From: Sphingomonas sp.
GTDB taxonomy: Bacteria; Pseudomonadota; Alphaproteobacteria; Sphingomonadales; Sphingomonadaceae
DNA length: 64,000 bases
Assembly: GCA_017418975.1 (NCBI GenBank)
Contig: JAFOMG010000019.1
Location: 124,001-188,000 of the forward strand
Reading direction: 5' to 3'
Shown: positions 50,059 to 58,185 of the stretch, piece after piece
Position numbering within the stretch: position 1 is the stretch's first letter
Layout of the letters: every line of letters begins with the position of its first letter
Program-made: the position numbers and the translations under genes
Notes under the pieces: generated by a model
Told to the model about the DNA's origin: nothing
The model's input: only the letters and a program-made list of their open reading frames with translations
The model's database searches: none

Positions 50059-51027
50059 TCAGTCTTTCCCGGCAAGGACTTGGGCATAGGCATCGGGATC
50101 GGCATTGCCCCCGGAAAGGATCACGAGCAAGCCCGGCTTCACGTCCAGCTTGCCCGCGAGCAGCGCCGCCAGCGCCACTGCCCCGCCCGGCTCAACCACC
50201 ACCCGCAGCTTCGCCGCGGCCCAGCGCTGCGCCGCGCGCACTTCCGCCTCGCTCACCGCGAGCCCGGTCGCGCCGCGCCGCGACAGCACGTCGAAGGTGA
50301 GCGGCGAGACGCGGGTGGTCTGCAGCGCGTCGCACGCCGTGGGCGGCGGATTCTCTCCCACCGGCTCGATCCAGCCCGCGTCGAGGCTGCGGCGCATATC
50401 GTCCCAGCCATCGGGCTCGACGGTGACGATCTCCGCATCGGGCAGCGCGAGCGCCAGGCCCGCCGCCAGCCCGCCGCCGCCGCAGGGCACCAGCACATGC
50501 GAGAAATCGGGCAGCCGGGCCTCGACGATCTGGGTCATCGCCTCGATCCCGGCGCTCCCCTGCCCCTCGATGATCCAGGGATCGTCGAAGCTCGGCACCA
50601 AAGTGGCGCCGCGAGCATGGGCGAGATGCGCGGCGATCTTCTCGCGGCTCTCCGTCATCCGGTCATAGGAAACGATCTCCGCGCCCATCGCCAGCGTCGC
50701 GTCGCGCTTCACCCTGGGCGCGTCGGCGGGCATCACGATCACCGCCGGGATGCCCAGCCGCTTCGCCGCCCAGGCGACTCCCTGCGCATGATTGCCCGAA
50801 GAAAAGGCGACCACGCCCCGCTCCCGCGCCGGATCGTCCAGCGCGGTGAGCCGATGCCAGGCGCCGCGGATCTTGAACGCACCGATCGGCTGCAGGCACT
50901 CGGCCTTGAAGCACACCGGCACTCCGCGAATTTCCTGAACGAACAGAGGCGTTTGCGGAAGGATTTCGGCGACCTTGGAGGCCGCGTCGCGAACGCCCGC
51001 GCGTGTCGGTTGTCGCACAATTGTCAC
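50059..51027 (-). CDS. Threonine/serine dehydratase family (PLP fold type II)
   Basis: 322 residues from GTG with GGGGGTGAAT ahead. The PLP lysine K52 is in GAFKIRGAW; SSGNHAQGVAWAA, PCGGGGLAAGLALAL and the C-terminal LSGGNAD are family motifs. The short length and absence of a C-terminal ACT regulatory domain fit a catabolic or racemase-type enzyme (serine racemase, threonine deaminase). Substrate choice is not resolvable from sequence alone. Confidence 0.9.
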   Translation of the reverse strand: MTIVRQPTRAGVRDAASKVAEILPQTPLFVQEIRGVPVCFKAECLQPIGAFKIRGAWHRLTALDDPARERGVVAFSSGNHAQGVAWAAKRLGIPAVIVMPADAPRVKRDATLAMGAEIVSYDRMTESREKIAAHLAHARGATLVPSFDDPWIIEGQGSAGIEAMTQIVEARLPDFSHVLVPCGGGGLAAGLALALPDAEIVTVEPDGWDDMRRSLDAGWIEPVGENPPPTACDALQTTRVSPLTFDVLSRRGATGLAVSEAEVRAAQRWAAAKLRVVVEPGGAVALAALLAGKLDVKPGLLVILSGGNADPDAYAQVLAGKD

Positions 51028-51065
51028 AATTCACCCCCGCCGTGAAATTCCGGGTCTCGAATCAC

Positions 51066-51094
51066 TTTACACCCCGATCCAACGTCCTTATGTG
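51066..51094 (+). promoter_or_regulatory. Candidate sigma70-type promoter of the decarboxylase gene
   Basis: TTTACA and TATGTG are separated by 17 bases, about 85 bases ahead of the decarboxylase start. The spacing is ideal but the -10 box is weak. It is the best pair seen in the 150-base gap. Confidence 0.4.
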
Positions 51095-51178
51095 CCGCCT
51101 TCCGCTGCCCCATGGGACTTCCAACCGCAAGGCAGCTTTTGTCAACGATCGCCGTAAGGCACTTGGAGGTCCCTTGAG

Positions 51179-52420
51179 TTGCACCAGCATCATCGCGCGC
51201 TGGGGTTAGCACCCCTTTCGACCGCCGGCTCCACCGTGACCGGCATCGACATCGCCAGGCAGGGTCCGGTTCAGCCGGTCACGCTCGTCCGTCCGCACGC
51301 CGCGGCACGGGCCGCTCGGTTCTTCGTCGAGAAGTTCCCGGGCAAGGCCATGTACGCTGTGAAGGCGAACCCCTCGCCCGAACTGCTGCAGATCCTGTGG
51401 GAAAACGGCATCACCACCTATGACGTGGCGTCGATCGGCGAAGTTCGCCTGGTCGCGCGCACGCTCCCGGAAGCCACGCTCTGCTTCATGCACCCGGTCA
51501 AGGCCGAGGAAGCGATCGAAGAGGCGTATTTCACGCATGGTGTCCGCACCTTCTCGCTCGACAGCCTCGAGGAGCTGGAGAAGATCGTCCGCGCCACCAG
51601 CCGTGACGGCGTGGCCGCGAGCGACCTGACGCTCTGCGTGCGCCTTCGCGTCTCGTCGGACCATTCGAAGCTGAGCCTCGCGTCGAAGTTCGGTGCCGGC
51701 CCGGGTGAAGCCGCCAAGCTGTTGTTCGAGACCCGCCAGGTCGCCGACGCGCTGGGCATCTGCTTCCATGTCGGGTCGCAGGCGATGTCGCCGGAAGCCT
51801 ATTCGAATGCGATGGAGCGCGTGCGCGCCGCGATCATCGAGTCGGCGGTCACCGTGGACGTCATCGACGTCGGCGGCGGCTTCCCCTCGGTCTATCCGGG
51901 CATGACCCCGCCGCCGCTCGAAGCCTATTTCGAGACGATCCACCGCGCGTTCGAGAGCCTGCCGATCTCCTATTCGGCCGAGCTCTGGGCCGAGCCGGGC
52001 CGTGCGCTCTGCGCCGAGTACAGCTCGATCGTGGTGCGCGTGGAGCGTCGCCGCGGTGCGGAGCTGTATATCAACGACGGTGCCTATGGCGCGCTGTTCG
52101 ACGCCGCGCATATCGACTGGAAATTCCCGGTCGAGCTGCTGCGCGAGCCCGAATCGAACGCCAAGGATGTCGAGTTCAGCTTCTACGGTCCGACCTGCGA
52201 CGATCTCGATTTCATGAAGGGCCCGTTCCTTCTGCCGGCCGACACCCGTTCGGGCGACTATTTCGAGATCGGTATGCTCGGCGCCTATGGCTCGGCGATG
52301 CGCACCGCGTTCAACGGCTTCGGCACCGACGCGACCGTCATCGTGACCGACGAACCGATGGCCTCGATGTATGTCGAGCTGTCGGAACGCCAGCCGGCGT
52401 GGAACGTCGTCAAGCTGTAA
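51179..52420 (+). CDS. Ornithine/lysine decarboxylase, type III PLP fold
   Basis: 413 residues from TTG, with GGAGG nine bases ahead. The PLP Lys K62 is in MYAVKANPSPELL; HVGSQ, DVGGGFPS, EPGRALCAE and the catalytic Cys region GPTCDDLD are ornithine decarboxylase motifs. It makes putrescine (or cadaverine) from ornithine (lysine). The deoxyhypusine-synthase-like gene that follows suggests that putrescine feeds homospermidine synthesis. Between the two lies a long inverted repeat, so separate or attenuated expression is possible. Confidence 0.92.
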   Translation: MHQHHRALGLAPLSTAGSTVTGIDIARQGPVQPVTLVRPHAAARAARFFVEKFPGKAMYAVKANPSPELLQILWENGITTYDVASIGEVRLVARTLPEATLCFMHPVKAEEAIEEAYFTHGVRTFSLDSLEELEKIVRATSRDGVAASDLTLCVRLRVSSDHSKLSLASKFGAGPGEAAKLLFETRQVADALGICFHVGSQAMSPEAYSNAMERVRAAIIESAVTVDVIDVGGGFPSVYPGMTPPPLEAYFETIHRAFESLPISYSAELWAEPGRALCAEYSSIVVRVERRRGAELYINDGAYGALFDAAHIDWKFPVELLREPESNAKDVEFSFYGPTCDDLDFMKGPFLLPADTRSGDYFEIGMLGAYGSAMRTAFNGFGTDATVIVTDEPMASMYVELSERQPAWNVVKL

Positions 52421-52440
52421 CGCAACGCACGCTACTACCT

Positions 52441-52521
52441 CGTCGCCCCGGCCTTGAGCCAGGGTCCCGCTGCCTTTACAGGCGCCGATAAGCGGGACCC
52501 CGGCTCAGGGCCGGGGTGACG
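52441..52521. repeat. Long inverted repeat between decarboxylase and homospermidine synthase-like genes
   Basis: 31-base arms (52441-52471 and 52491-52521) differ at only three positions. The left arm starts CGTCGCCCCGGCC and the right arm ends CCGGGGTGACG. It is a head-to-head pair of the dispersed element and could fold into one very stable hairpin in the mRNA. Confidence 0.8.
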
Positions 52522-52585
52522 AATGCTTTGGGTTTCCGCGTCCCCTTTTCGAAATGACGGCGGCCAAGAAGATGGGAGCAACCCC

Positions 52586-53671
52586 ATGACCGACACCAAC
52601 ACGCTCAACAAGCAGGCGAGCGCCAACGCCCCGATCAACGACACCCGCAAGGCGGAACTGCTGTCGAAGCAGGTCAAGCACATCGACATCAAGTCGTTCG
52701 ACGCGCGCCCGATCGTCGACGCGATGGCGGACATGAGCTTCACCAGCCGCGACCTCGGCCGCGCCACCAAGATCTATAACGAGATGCTGGCCGACAAGGA
52801 CTGCACCGTCGTCCTGGTGATCGCGGGCTCGACTTCGGCCGGCGGCTGCATGGACCTCTATGCCGAGCTGGTGCGCAACAACATGGTCGACGTGATCGTC
52901 GCCACCGGCGCCACCATCGTCGACATGGATTTCTTCGAGGGTCTGGGCCACAAGCATTATCAGGCGCTCGAGATCCCCGACGACGACACGCTGCGCTCGC
53001 TCTACATCGACCGCATCTACGACACGTACATCGACGAGGAGCAGCTCCAGGACTGCGACCATACGATCAACGTGATCGCGGAATCGCTCGAGCCCAAGCC
53101 CTATTCGTCGCGCGCGTTCATCCGCGAGATGGGCAAGTATCTCGTCGAGCATGGCAAGAAGGACAACAGCCTGGTCAAGCTCGCCTATGAGCATGACGTG
53201 CCGATCTTCTGCCCGGCCTTCGTCGACTCGTCGGCCGGCTTCGGCCTGGTCAAGCACCAGGTGGACGCCGCCAAGGAAGGCCGTCCGTACATGGTGCTCG
53301 ACGCCATCGCCGACTTCCGCGAGCTGACCGAGATCAAGATCCAGGCGGGCACCACCGGCCTGCTGATGATCGGCGGCGGCGTGCCGAAGAACTTCATCCA
53401 GGACACCGTCGTCTGCGCCGAGATCCTCGGCCATGAGGACGTGGAAGTGCACAAATACGCCGTGCAGATCACCGTCGCCGACGTGCGCGACGGCGCCTGC
53501 TCGTCCTCGACGCTCCAGGAGGCGGCGTCGTGGGGCAAGGTCAACACCGGCATCGAGCAGATGGTGTTCGCGGAAGCGGGCTCGGTCATGCCGCTGCTGG
53601 CGTCGGACGCCTATCACCGCGGACACTGGCGCGAGCGCGTCAAGCGCGGCTGGGCGAAGCTGTTCGCCTGA
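52586..53671 (+). CDS. Deoxyhypusine synthase-like protein, probable homospermidine synthase
   Basis: 361 residues of the deoxyhypusine synthase family: VLVIAGSTSAGG (NAD-binding), ATGATIVDMDF, FCPAFVDSSAGFG, GGGVPKNFI, and EAASWGKV with K318 at the place of the catalytic lysine. Bacteria have no eIF5A, and related proteins (SpeY) make homospermidine from spermidine/putrescine. Sphingomonads contain homospermidine, which fits. The preceding gene supplies putrescine. A strong terminator follows. Exact substrates need biochemical proof. Confidence 0.88.
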   Translation: MTDTNTLNKQASANAPINDTRKAELLSKQVKHIDIKSFDARPIVDAMADMSFTSRDLGRATKIYNEMLADKDCTVVLVIAGSTSAGGCMDLYAELVRNNMVDVIVATGATIVDMDFFEGLGHKHYQALEIPDDDTLRSLYIDRIYDTYIDEEQLQDCDHTINVIAESLEPKPYSSRAFIREMGKYLVEHGKKDNSLVKLAYEHDVPIFCPAFVDSSAGFGLVKHQVDAAKEGRPYMVLDAIADFRELTEIKIQAGTTGLLMIGGGVPKNFIQDTVVCAEILGHEDVEVHKYAVQITVADVRDGACSSSTLQEAASWGKVNTGIEQMVFAEAGSVMPLLASDAYHRGHWRERVKRGWAKLFA

Positions 53672-53698
53672 TCCTTCGCGCGATCGGAACGGAAAACA

Positions 53699-53729
53699 GG
53701 GCGGCCGGGACATCCCCGGCCGCCCTTTT
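53699..53729 (+). terminator. Intrinsic terminator
   Basis: GGGCGGCCGGG pairs with CCCGGCCGCCC, followed by TTTT. It is the clearest rho-independent terminator in the window and ends the polyamine genes. It may also serve the convergent gene. Confidence 0.9.
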
Positions 53730-53738
53730 CCTTTGCGC

Positions 53739-54494
53739 TCAACGCACGAAGAAGGCGGTGCGCGCGACACCCGCATTGTTGCTCGGCCCCATCCAGGCGC
53801 GGACCTCGATTTCGTAGAGGCCTGGCGCCGTGGCCGGGATGCTCGCGCCGAAACTGGCCGAAGCGGCGTCGAACTGCAGCTTGTAGGGGCCGGCGGAGGC
53901 ACCGTTGACGGTGACATGGGCTTCGACCTCGGCATCGCTGGCCCGCCACGGGCCGTTCTCCGAGAGCGCGCAGCCGCACAACATGGTCACACCGGCGCGC
54001 AACCGCACGGTCTCCCCCTTCTTTACCCACTGATAGGCCATGGGATCGGCGATATCGACGATCAGCCCGGGCAGCTCGATCAGCCATCCGTCCCCGGCGG
54101 TCAAATGATGCCCGGGCAGGATCCATTGCGTGCTCGTCGCGGTCGTCACCGCCTGGGGCTGGCTCAGCGGACCGGTTACCTGCACCGTCACTCTGCGCGG
54201 GCGGTCGATGTCCAGCCGGGCCCGGAAGACGGCGGAATCCGCATCGGACTTCCTGGCGCCCCGCTCCCCCGCCATGATCCGCTGGGTATCGCCCGTCGTG
54301 CCCGACGTCGTGCCCCGTGCGAGCGTCTCGCCGGTATCGGCATCGGTCATGACGATCCCGACGGGCGCGGCATAGCCGCCGAGGAACTTGGCACCGCGCG
54401 CGATCACGCGGACTTCCACATCGGTCGGGTCGGCCAGCGCCGGCTGGACCAGGATAATGGCCGCGCACATCGCGAGGCTCGGCAGTGAACGCAT
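53739..54494 (-). CDS. Exported protein of unknown function, beta-sandwich-like
   Basis: 251 residues with signal peptide (MRSLPSLAMCAAIILVQPALA). The mature chain is rich in beta-strand patterns (VEVRVIARGAKFLGG, VTVQVTGPLSQPQ, VEAHVTVNGASAGPYKLQFDA), like Ig-like/FixG-type domains, plus two close cysteines (LCGCAL). GAGGAG is seven bases ahead of this ATG. Another in-frame ATG overlaps the upstream gene's stop and would translate the trinucleotide repeat as polyserine. No function is assigned. Confidence 0.68.
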   Translation of the reverse strand: MRSLPSLAMCAAIILVQPALADPTDVEVRVIARGAKFLGGYAAPVGIVMTDADTGETLARGTTSGTTGDTQRIMAGERGARKSDADSAVFRARLDIDRPRRVTVQVTGPLSQPQAVTTATSTQWILPGHHLTAGDGWLIELPGLIVDIADPMAYQWVKKGETVRLRAGVTMLCGCALSENGPWRASDAEVEAHVTVNGASAGPYKLQFDAASASFGASIPATAPGLYEIEVRAWMGPSNNAGVARTAFFVR

Positions 54495-54507
54495 CGTCAT
54501 GCTCCTC

Positions 54508-54528
54508 GAAGAAGAAGAAGAAGAAGAA
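54508..54528. repeat. (GAA)7 trinucleotide microsatellite
   Basis: Seven perfect GAA units (TTC on the minus strand) sit just before the Shine-Dalgarno of the minus-strand exported protein and 14 bases past the stop of the serine hydrolase. Length changes would alter spacing of the coupled stop and start without breaking a frame. Confidence 0.9.
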
Positions 54529-54541
54529 GGATTGGACCGCA

Positions 54542-56038
54542 TCATTTGGCGGCGGACGGAGAGGCCAGATCACCGACGATCGCCTTGATGCGCGCATTGC
54601 CCGGATCGAGCGTCAAGGCACGCGCATAGCTCGCGCGCGCCGCCTCGATCCGTCCCGCCGAGCGATAAGCTTCGCCAAGACTGTCATGCGCGTTCGAGGA
54701 CCCGGGAAACCGCTGGACGTTCCATTCGAACGGCGTCAGCGCCGCTTCGGCGTCGAGGATCTGCATGGCGTCATAGCCGACGCGATTGACGACGGCCTCC
54801 ACGATCTCCGGCGATGCCGCCGCGTTCAGGGAGGCGATCACCTGGCGCCAGCGCCCGGAAGCGAGGCCGCGAAACAGCATCTCCTCCTGAAGCTCGGCCG
54901 CGCGCGCGGCGCCGGGCATCACCAGATCGGCCAGCAACGTCACCAGCCGGTGCCGGTCGAAGGTCGAGCGGCCGCCATTGTCGAAATAGATCACGGTCGC
55001 GCAATCGTCCGGATCCGCCGTCCGGAAGAAGTGCCGCCAGACCAGCCGGACATCGCCGCCATGCCCGACGATGGTGACGTCGCCGTGCCGGTAATATTCC
55101 CAGCCATGGCTGTGCCAGGCCGCCGCGCCGCCGGGCATCGGAAAGGGCGCCCAGGACGCGCGCAGCGCCCCAAGCGGCAGCAGGTCGCCGCGCAGCAGCG
55201 CCTGGCTCCACCGCACCATGTCCCCCATCGTCGTGAAGACGCCCGAGGAGCCGAAGCTATAGGCCGGCATCACGGGCAGCACGAACCGTGCCGGCGGCCG
55301 ATCGCGTCCAGGGACGGGCCGATAGCTCGATACCAGGCCGGGCAGCTGCACGGCGGCGTCCGGATAGCCGGTGTGATAGCCGGTGCGCCGCATCCCGGCC
55401 GTCCGGAACTGGCGGGCCGCCAGCGCGGTGAGCGGAGCGCCGGTCGCCTGCTCCAGCGCGATGCGCGCGAACAGCATGTTGGTCTGGTTATAGTCGTTGC
55501 GAGTCCCCACCGCGAAGCGCAGCGGCTTGCCGCGGATCGCGGCCAGCGCCTGTTCCTCGGTCGGCGCGACGAAATCCGGGATATAGTCCGGCAAGCCCGA
55601 GACATGGGCGAGCACTTGCGCCAGGGTGATCCCGCGCCAGGCATCGGGAAGCCCGTCACGAATCCGGGCAAGCGGCATCGACAGGTCGAGCGCGCCGCGC
55701 CCAGCGGCCTTCAGCAGCTCGACGATCAGGAACAGCTTGGAGACGGAGAAGATGGGATAGACGGATCGAGCCGAGATCCGCGCGCCGGTATCGCGATCCG
55801 CCAGTCCCGCGTGGCGAAGATGGACGAGCTTGCCGCGCCGCAGCACCGCCGCGGAATAGCCGACCGTGCCATAGCCCGACGCCGTGGCATCGAGCAGATC
55901 GTCCAGCCGCGCCGCCACCGATGCGCCAGCGAACGCGCCCGCCGCCGGCATGGGAAGCGCCGACGCCGCGAACCCCGCCAGGCCGAAGCCCAGGACATGA
56001 CGCCGGTCGGGCAGGAAGGGGTCATTCTCTGGCGGCAT
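54542..56038 (-). CDS. Serine hydrolase, class C beta-lactamase-like, with TPR-like tail
   Basis: 498 residues. The N-terminus is Tat-like (DRRHVLGFGLAGFAASAL). SxxK is FSVSK near 100 and the Tyr motif is DYNQTN; VGHGGDVRL takes the place of the KTG-like element. The C-terminal ~60 residues (SNAHDSLGEAYRSAGRIEAARASYARALTLDPGNA) form a tetratricopeptide repeat. Likely periplasmic. It is divergent from a CadC-like regulator that could control it. Confidence 0.87.
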   Translation of the reverse strand: MPPENDPFLPDRRHVLGFGLAGFAASALPMPAAGAFAGASVAARLDDLLDATASGYGTVGYSAAVLRRGKLVHLRHAGLADRDTGARISARSVYPIFSVSKLFLIVELLKAAGRGALDLSMPLARIRDGLPDAWRGITLAQVLAHVSGLPDYIPDFVAPTEEQALAAIRGKPLRFAVGTRNDYNQTNMLFARIALEQATGAPLTALAARQFRTAGMRRTGYHTGYPDAAVQLPGLVSSYRPVPGRDRPPARFVLPVMPAYSFGSSGVFTTMGDMVRWSQALLRGDLLPLGALRASWAPFPMPGGAAAWHSHGWEYYRHGDVTIVGHGGDVRLVWRHFFRTADPDDCATVIYFDNGGRSTFDRHRLVTLLADLVMPGAARAAELQEEMLFRGLASGRWRQVIASLNAAASPEIVEAVVNRVGYDAMQILDAEAALTPFEWNVQRFPGSSNAHDSLGEAYRSAGRIEAARASYARALTLDPGNARIKAIVGDLASPSAAK

Positions 56039-56165
56039 TTGGCGGTTCCCTTGCGTGATGCGTGTCGATCGGGAATCGGCTATCGTACCGTATCGAAAGG
56101 GCCGAATGACATCTCGTGACCTGATCTGACATCTGGCAATCGGGACCCATGGGCGTTTCTTTGCA

Positions 56166-56957
56166 GTGGACGATATGATGCTTCGCTTCGACGAGTTCCG
56201 CCTGGATCCTGCCGCGTTGCAGCTGTTCCGGGGAGATGGCCGGCTCGATGCGCCGCCCCAGGCGGTGGAAGTCCTGGCCTATCTGATCGACAATCGCGGA
56301 CGGACCGTCGGCCGGCAGGAACTGCTCGACCGATTCTGGCCCCGGGCCGGCACGGGTGGCGACGCTTCGCTCAACACCTGCATCCGCCGCATCAGGGCCT
56401 TGCTCGGCGACGAGGCCGATGCGCCGCGCCACATCCAGACGCGGCCGCGATCGGGCTATCGCTTCATCGGCACGGTGCACGCCGCACCGGCAGCCGGGGC
56501 GCCCCGCCGCTCGCGCCGCCTCGCCATGGCGGGCGGCCTGCTCGCCACGCTCGCCGTCAGCGGCGCCGTCTGGGCGCAGGGCGCTGTCTTCCGGCCCCAG
56601 CACCGCATCGCCATCGAGCGGGTCCAGGGCCTGTGCGAATATATACTCTTCCCGAAGTTCGACGCGGGCCTGCGCGAAAGCTTCATGGCCGAAGTCAGCA
56701 ACACCCTGCCCAAGGGCTATAGCATCGCCGCGCCGGGCAGCGGCGACGGCGCCGATCTCCTCGCCCGCATCAGCGTGCGGCAGACCCCGCGGCAGACGGT
56801 GGTGGTGGTCAATCTCGTCGATCGCGGCGGCGGGCGCCTCCTGTGGTCGGGCCAGTTCGTCGGGGCGACCGACACCAACGACTATCTGCCCCTGCAGCGC
56901 GCATTGGCGCAGCACATGGCGCGCGGGCTTCGCAAGGCCCTGGCCGAACGCGCCTGA
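56166..56957 (+). CDS. Membrane-anchored winged-helix transcription regulator, CadC/ToxR-like
   Basis: 263 residues. OmpR-type winged helix at about 8-102 (PQAVEVLAYLIDNRGRTVGRQELLDRFWP, SLNTCIRRIRALLGD, HIQTRPRSGYRFIG). A membrane helix lies at about 118-138 and a periplasmic C-terminal domain of ~120 residues follows. This is the ToxR/CadC arrangement, for direct sensing across the membrane. Start is GTG or ATG three codons later. It probably regulates the divergent serine hydrolase, across 127 bases. Confidence 0.85.
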   Translation: MDDMMLRFDEFRLDPAALQLFRGDGRLDAPPQAVEVLAYLIDNRGRTVGRQELLDRFWPRAGTGGDASLNTCIRRIRALLGDEADAPRHIQTRPRSGYRFIGTVHAAPAAGAPRRSRRLAMAGGLLATLAVSGAVWAQGAVFRPQHRIAIERVQGLCEYILFPKFDAGLRESFMAEVSNTLPKGYSIAAPGSGDGADLLARISVRQTPRQTVVVVNLVDRGGGRLLWSGQFVGATDTNDYLPLQRALAQHMARGLRKALAERA

Positions 56958-57073
56958 GGCGCATCCCGCCGCCGGGGAAGCGCGCGCCGCCGTCCGCCCC
57001 TGGGCTCCGTCGCTGCAACATGGCGGCATCAATCCGGATGCAGTGCACCGGTTGACGCAGCAGTGAGAGATGA

Positions 57074-57655
57074 ATGCCCCGTCTGACCGAAGCGACGGCC
57101 GCCAAGCGGCGCATGCACATATTGGACGCGACCGCCCATTGCCTGTTCGAGCGCGGGCTGCTCGCCACTTCGATCGACGATGTCTGCGCCCGGGCGGGAA
57201 TCAGCAAGGGCGCCTTCTACAGCCATTTCCCGAGCCGCGATGCGCTGATCCACGCCGTGACGGACATGCTCGCCGCCGAACTCGGCCCGATCGACGACAG
57301 CAGCATCGCCGCGCTGGCCGACTCGCTGTTCGCCCACCAGATCGCCCCCGCCCTGCCCCCGGCCCATGCCCGGTTCGGCATCGAGATCACCGCCGCCAGC
57401 ACGGGCGATCCCGGCCTGCGCGAGCGCAACTCGACCAATCTCGAGCGGCTGCGTCACGCAGTGGAAGCCGCGGCCTGCAGCCTGATCGCGGCCGGCAAGG
57501 CACGCGCCGATGCCGATGCGGCGGCGACAGGCTGGCTGGTCCAGGCGCATGTGATGGGCGTGCTCTGCCGCAACGCGGTCTGGCCGGCGCAGGACGCCGC
57601 GGCGCTGCGCCGCTCGACGCACCTGCTTCTCGAAAGCCTGCTCGCCCCGGTTTAG
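57074..57655 (+). CDS. TetR family transcriptional regulator
   Basis: 193 residues. The TetR helix-turn-helix is clear: ILDATAHCLFERGLLATSIDDVCARAGISKGAFYSHFPSRDAL. The C-terminal ligand domain is not assignable. GAGAGATGA sits ahead. It probably controls the MAPEG gene 59 bases downstream, on the same strand, or itself. Confidence 0.92.
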   Translation: MPRLTEATAAKRRMHILDATAHCLFERGLLATSIDDVCARAGISKGAFYSHFPSRDALIHAVTDMLAAELGPIDDSSIAALADSLFAHQIAPALPPAHARFGIEITAASTGDPGLRERNSTNLERLRHAVEAAACSLIAAGKARADADAAATGWLVQAHVMGVLCRNAVWPAQDAAALRRSTHLLLESLLAPV

Positions 57656-57714
57656 TTGCATTTACGAACCGATTGGGCCAGCCTCCCGGCTTCACAGCAG
57701 TGGGAGGGGCTGCA

Positions 57715-58149
57715 ATGCATAGTCAAATCCTGGCGCCGGTGGTGGTGCTTGTCGCCTGGACGCTCGTCATGCTGGTCTGGACGATCGTCACGCGCGTTCC
57801 CGCGATGAAGGCGGCCGGCATCGACATGGGCAAGCTGATCGGCAGCAAGGGCACCGATGCCGACAAGGTGCTGCCGCCCGCGGTCCAGTGGAAGGCGCAC
57901 AACTACAACCACCTCCACGAGCAGCCCACGCTGTTCTACGCGATCGCGCTGACGCTCGCCCTGCTCGGCCAGGGCGACGGCCCCAATCTGTGGCTCGCCT
58001 GGGCCTATGTGCTCCTGCGCATCGGGCACAGCCTGGTGCAGGCGACCTTCAACAAGGTCTCGGTCCGCTTCCTGTTCTTCCTGCTCTCCACCCTGGCGTT
58101 GGTGGCGCTGACGGCGAGCGCGGGGATGGCGATTATGCTCAACCGCTAA
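57715..58149 (+). CDS. MAPEG family membrane protein
   Basis: 144 residues with four hydrophobic helices (about 6-26, 70-90, 92-112, 120-140). NYNHLHEQPTLFYAIALTLAL and RIGHSLVQ are MAPEG motifs. The family includes membrane glutathione transferases, but this subgroup has no proven activity. TGGGAGGGGC precedes the ATG. Pairing with a TetR regulator suggests a detoxification role. Confidence 0.88.
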   Translation: MHSQILAPVVVLVAWTLVMLVWTIVTRVPAMKAAGIDMGKLIGSKGTDADKVLPPAVQWKAHNYNHLHEQPTLFYAIALTLALLGQGDGPNLWLAWAYVLLRIGHSLVQATFNKVSVRFLFFLLSTLALVALTASAGMAIMLNR

Positions 58150-58155
58150 GCCTAG

Positions 58156-58179
58156 AATCCTCCCTCTTGGGGGAGGATT
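58156..58179. terminator. Perfect hairpin between convergent genes
   Basis: AATCCTCCC pairs with GGGAGGATT around a TCTTGG loop and is followed by T. It lies between the MAPEG and amidotransferase genes and can terminate both. Confidence 0.7.
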
Positions 58180-58185
58180 TGAGGA

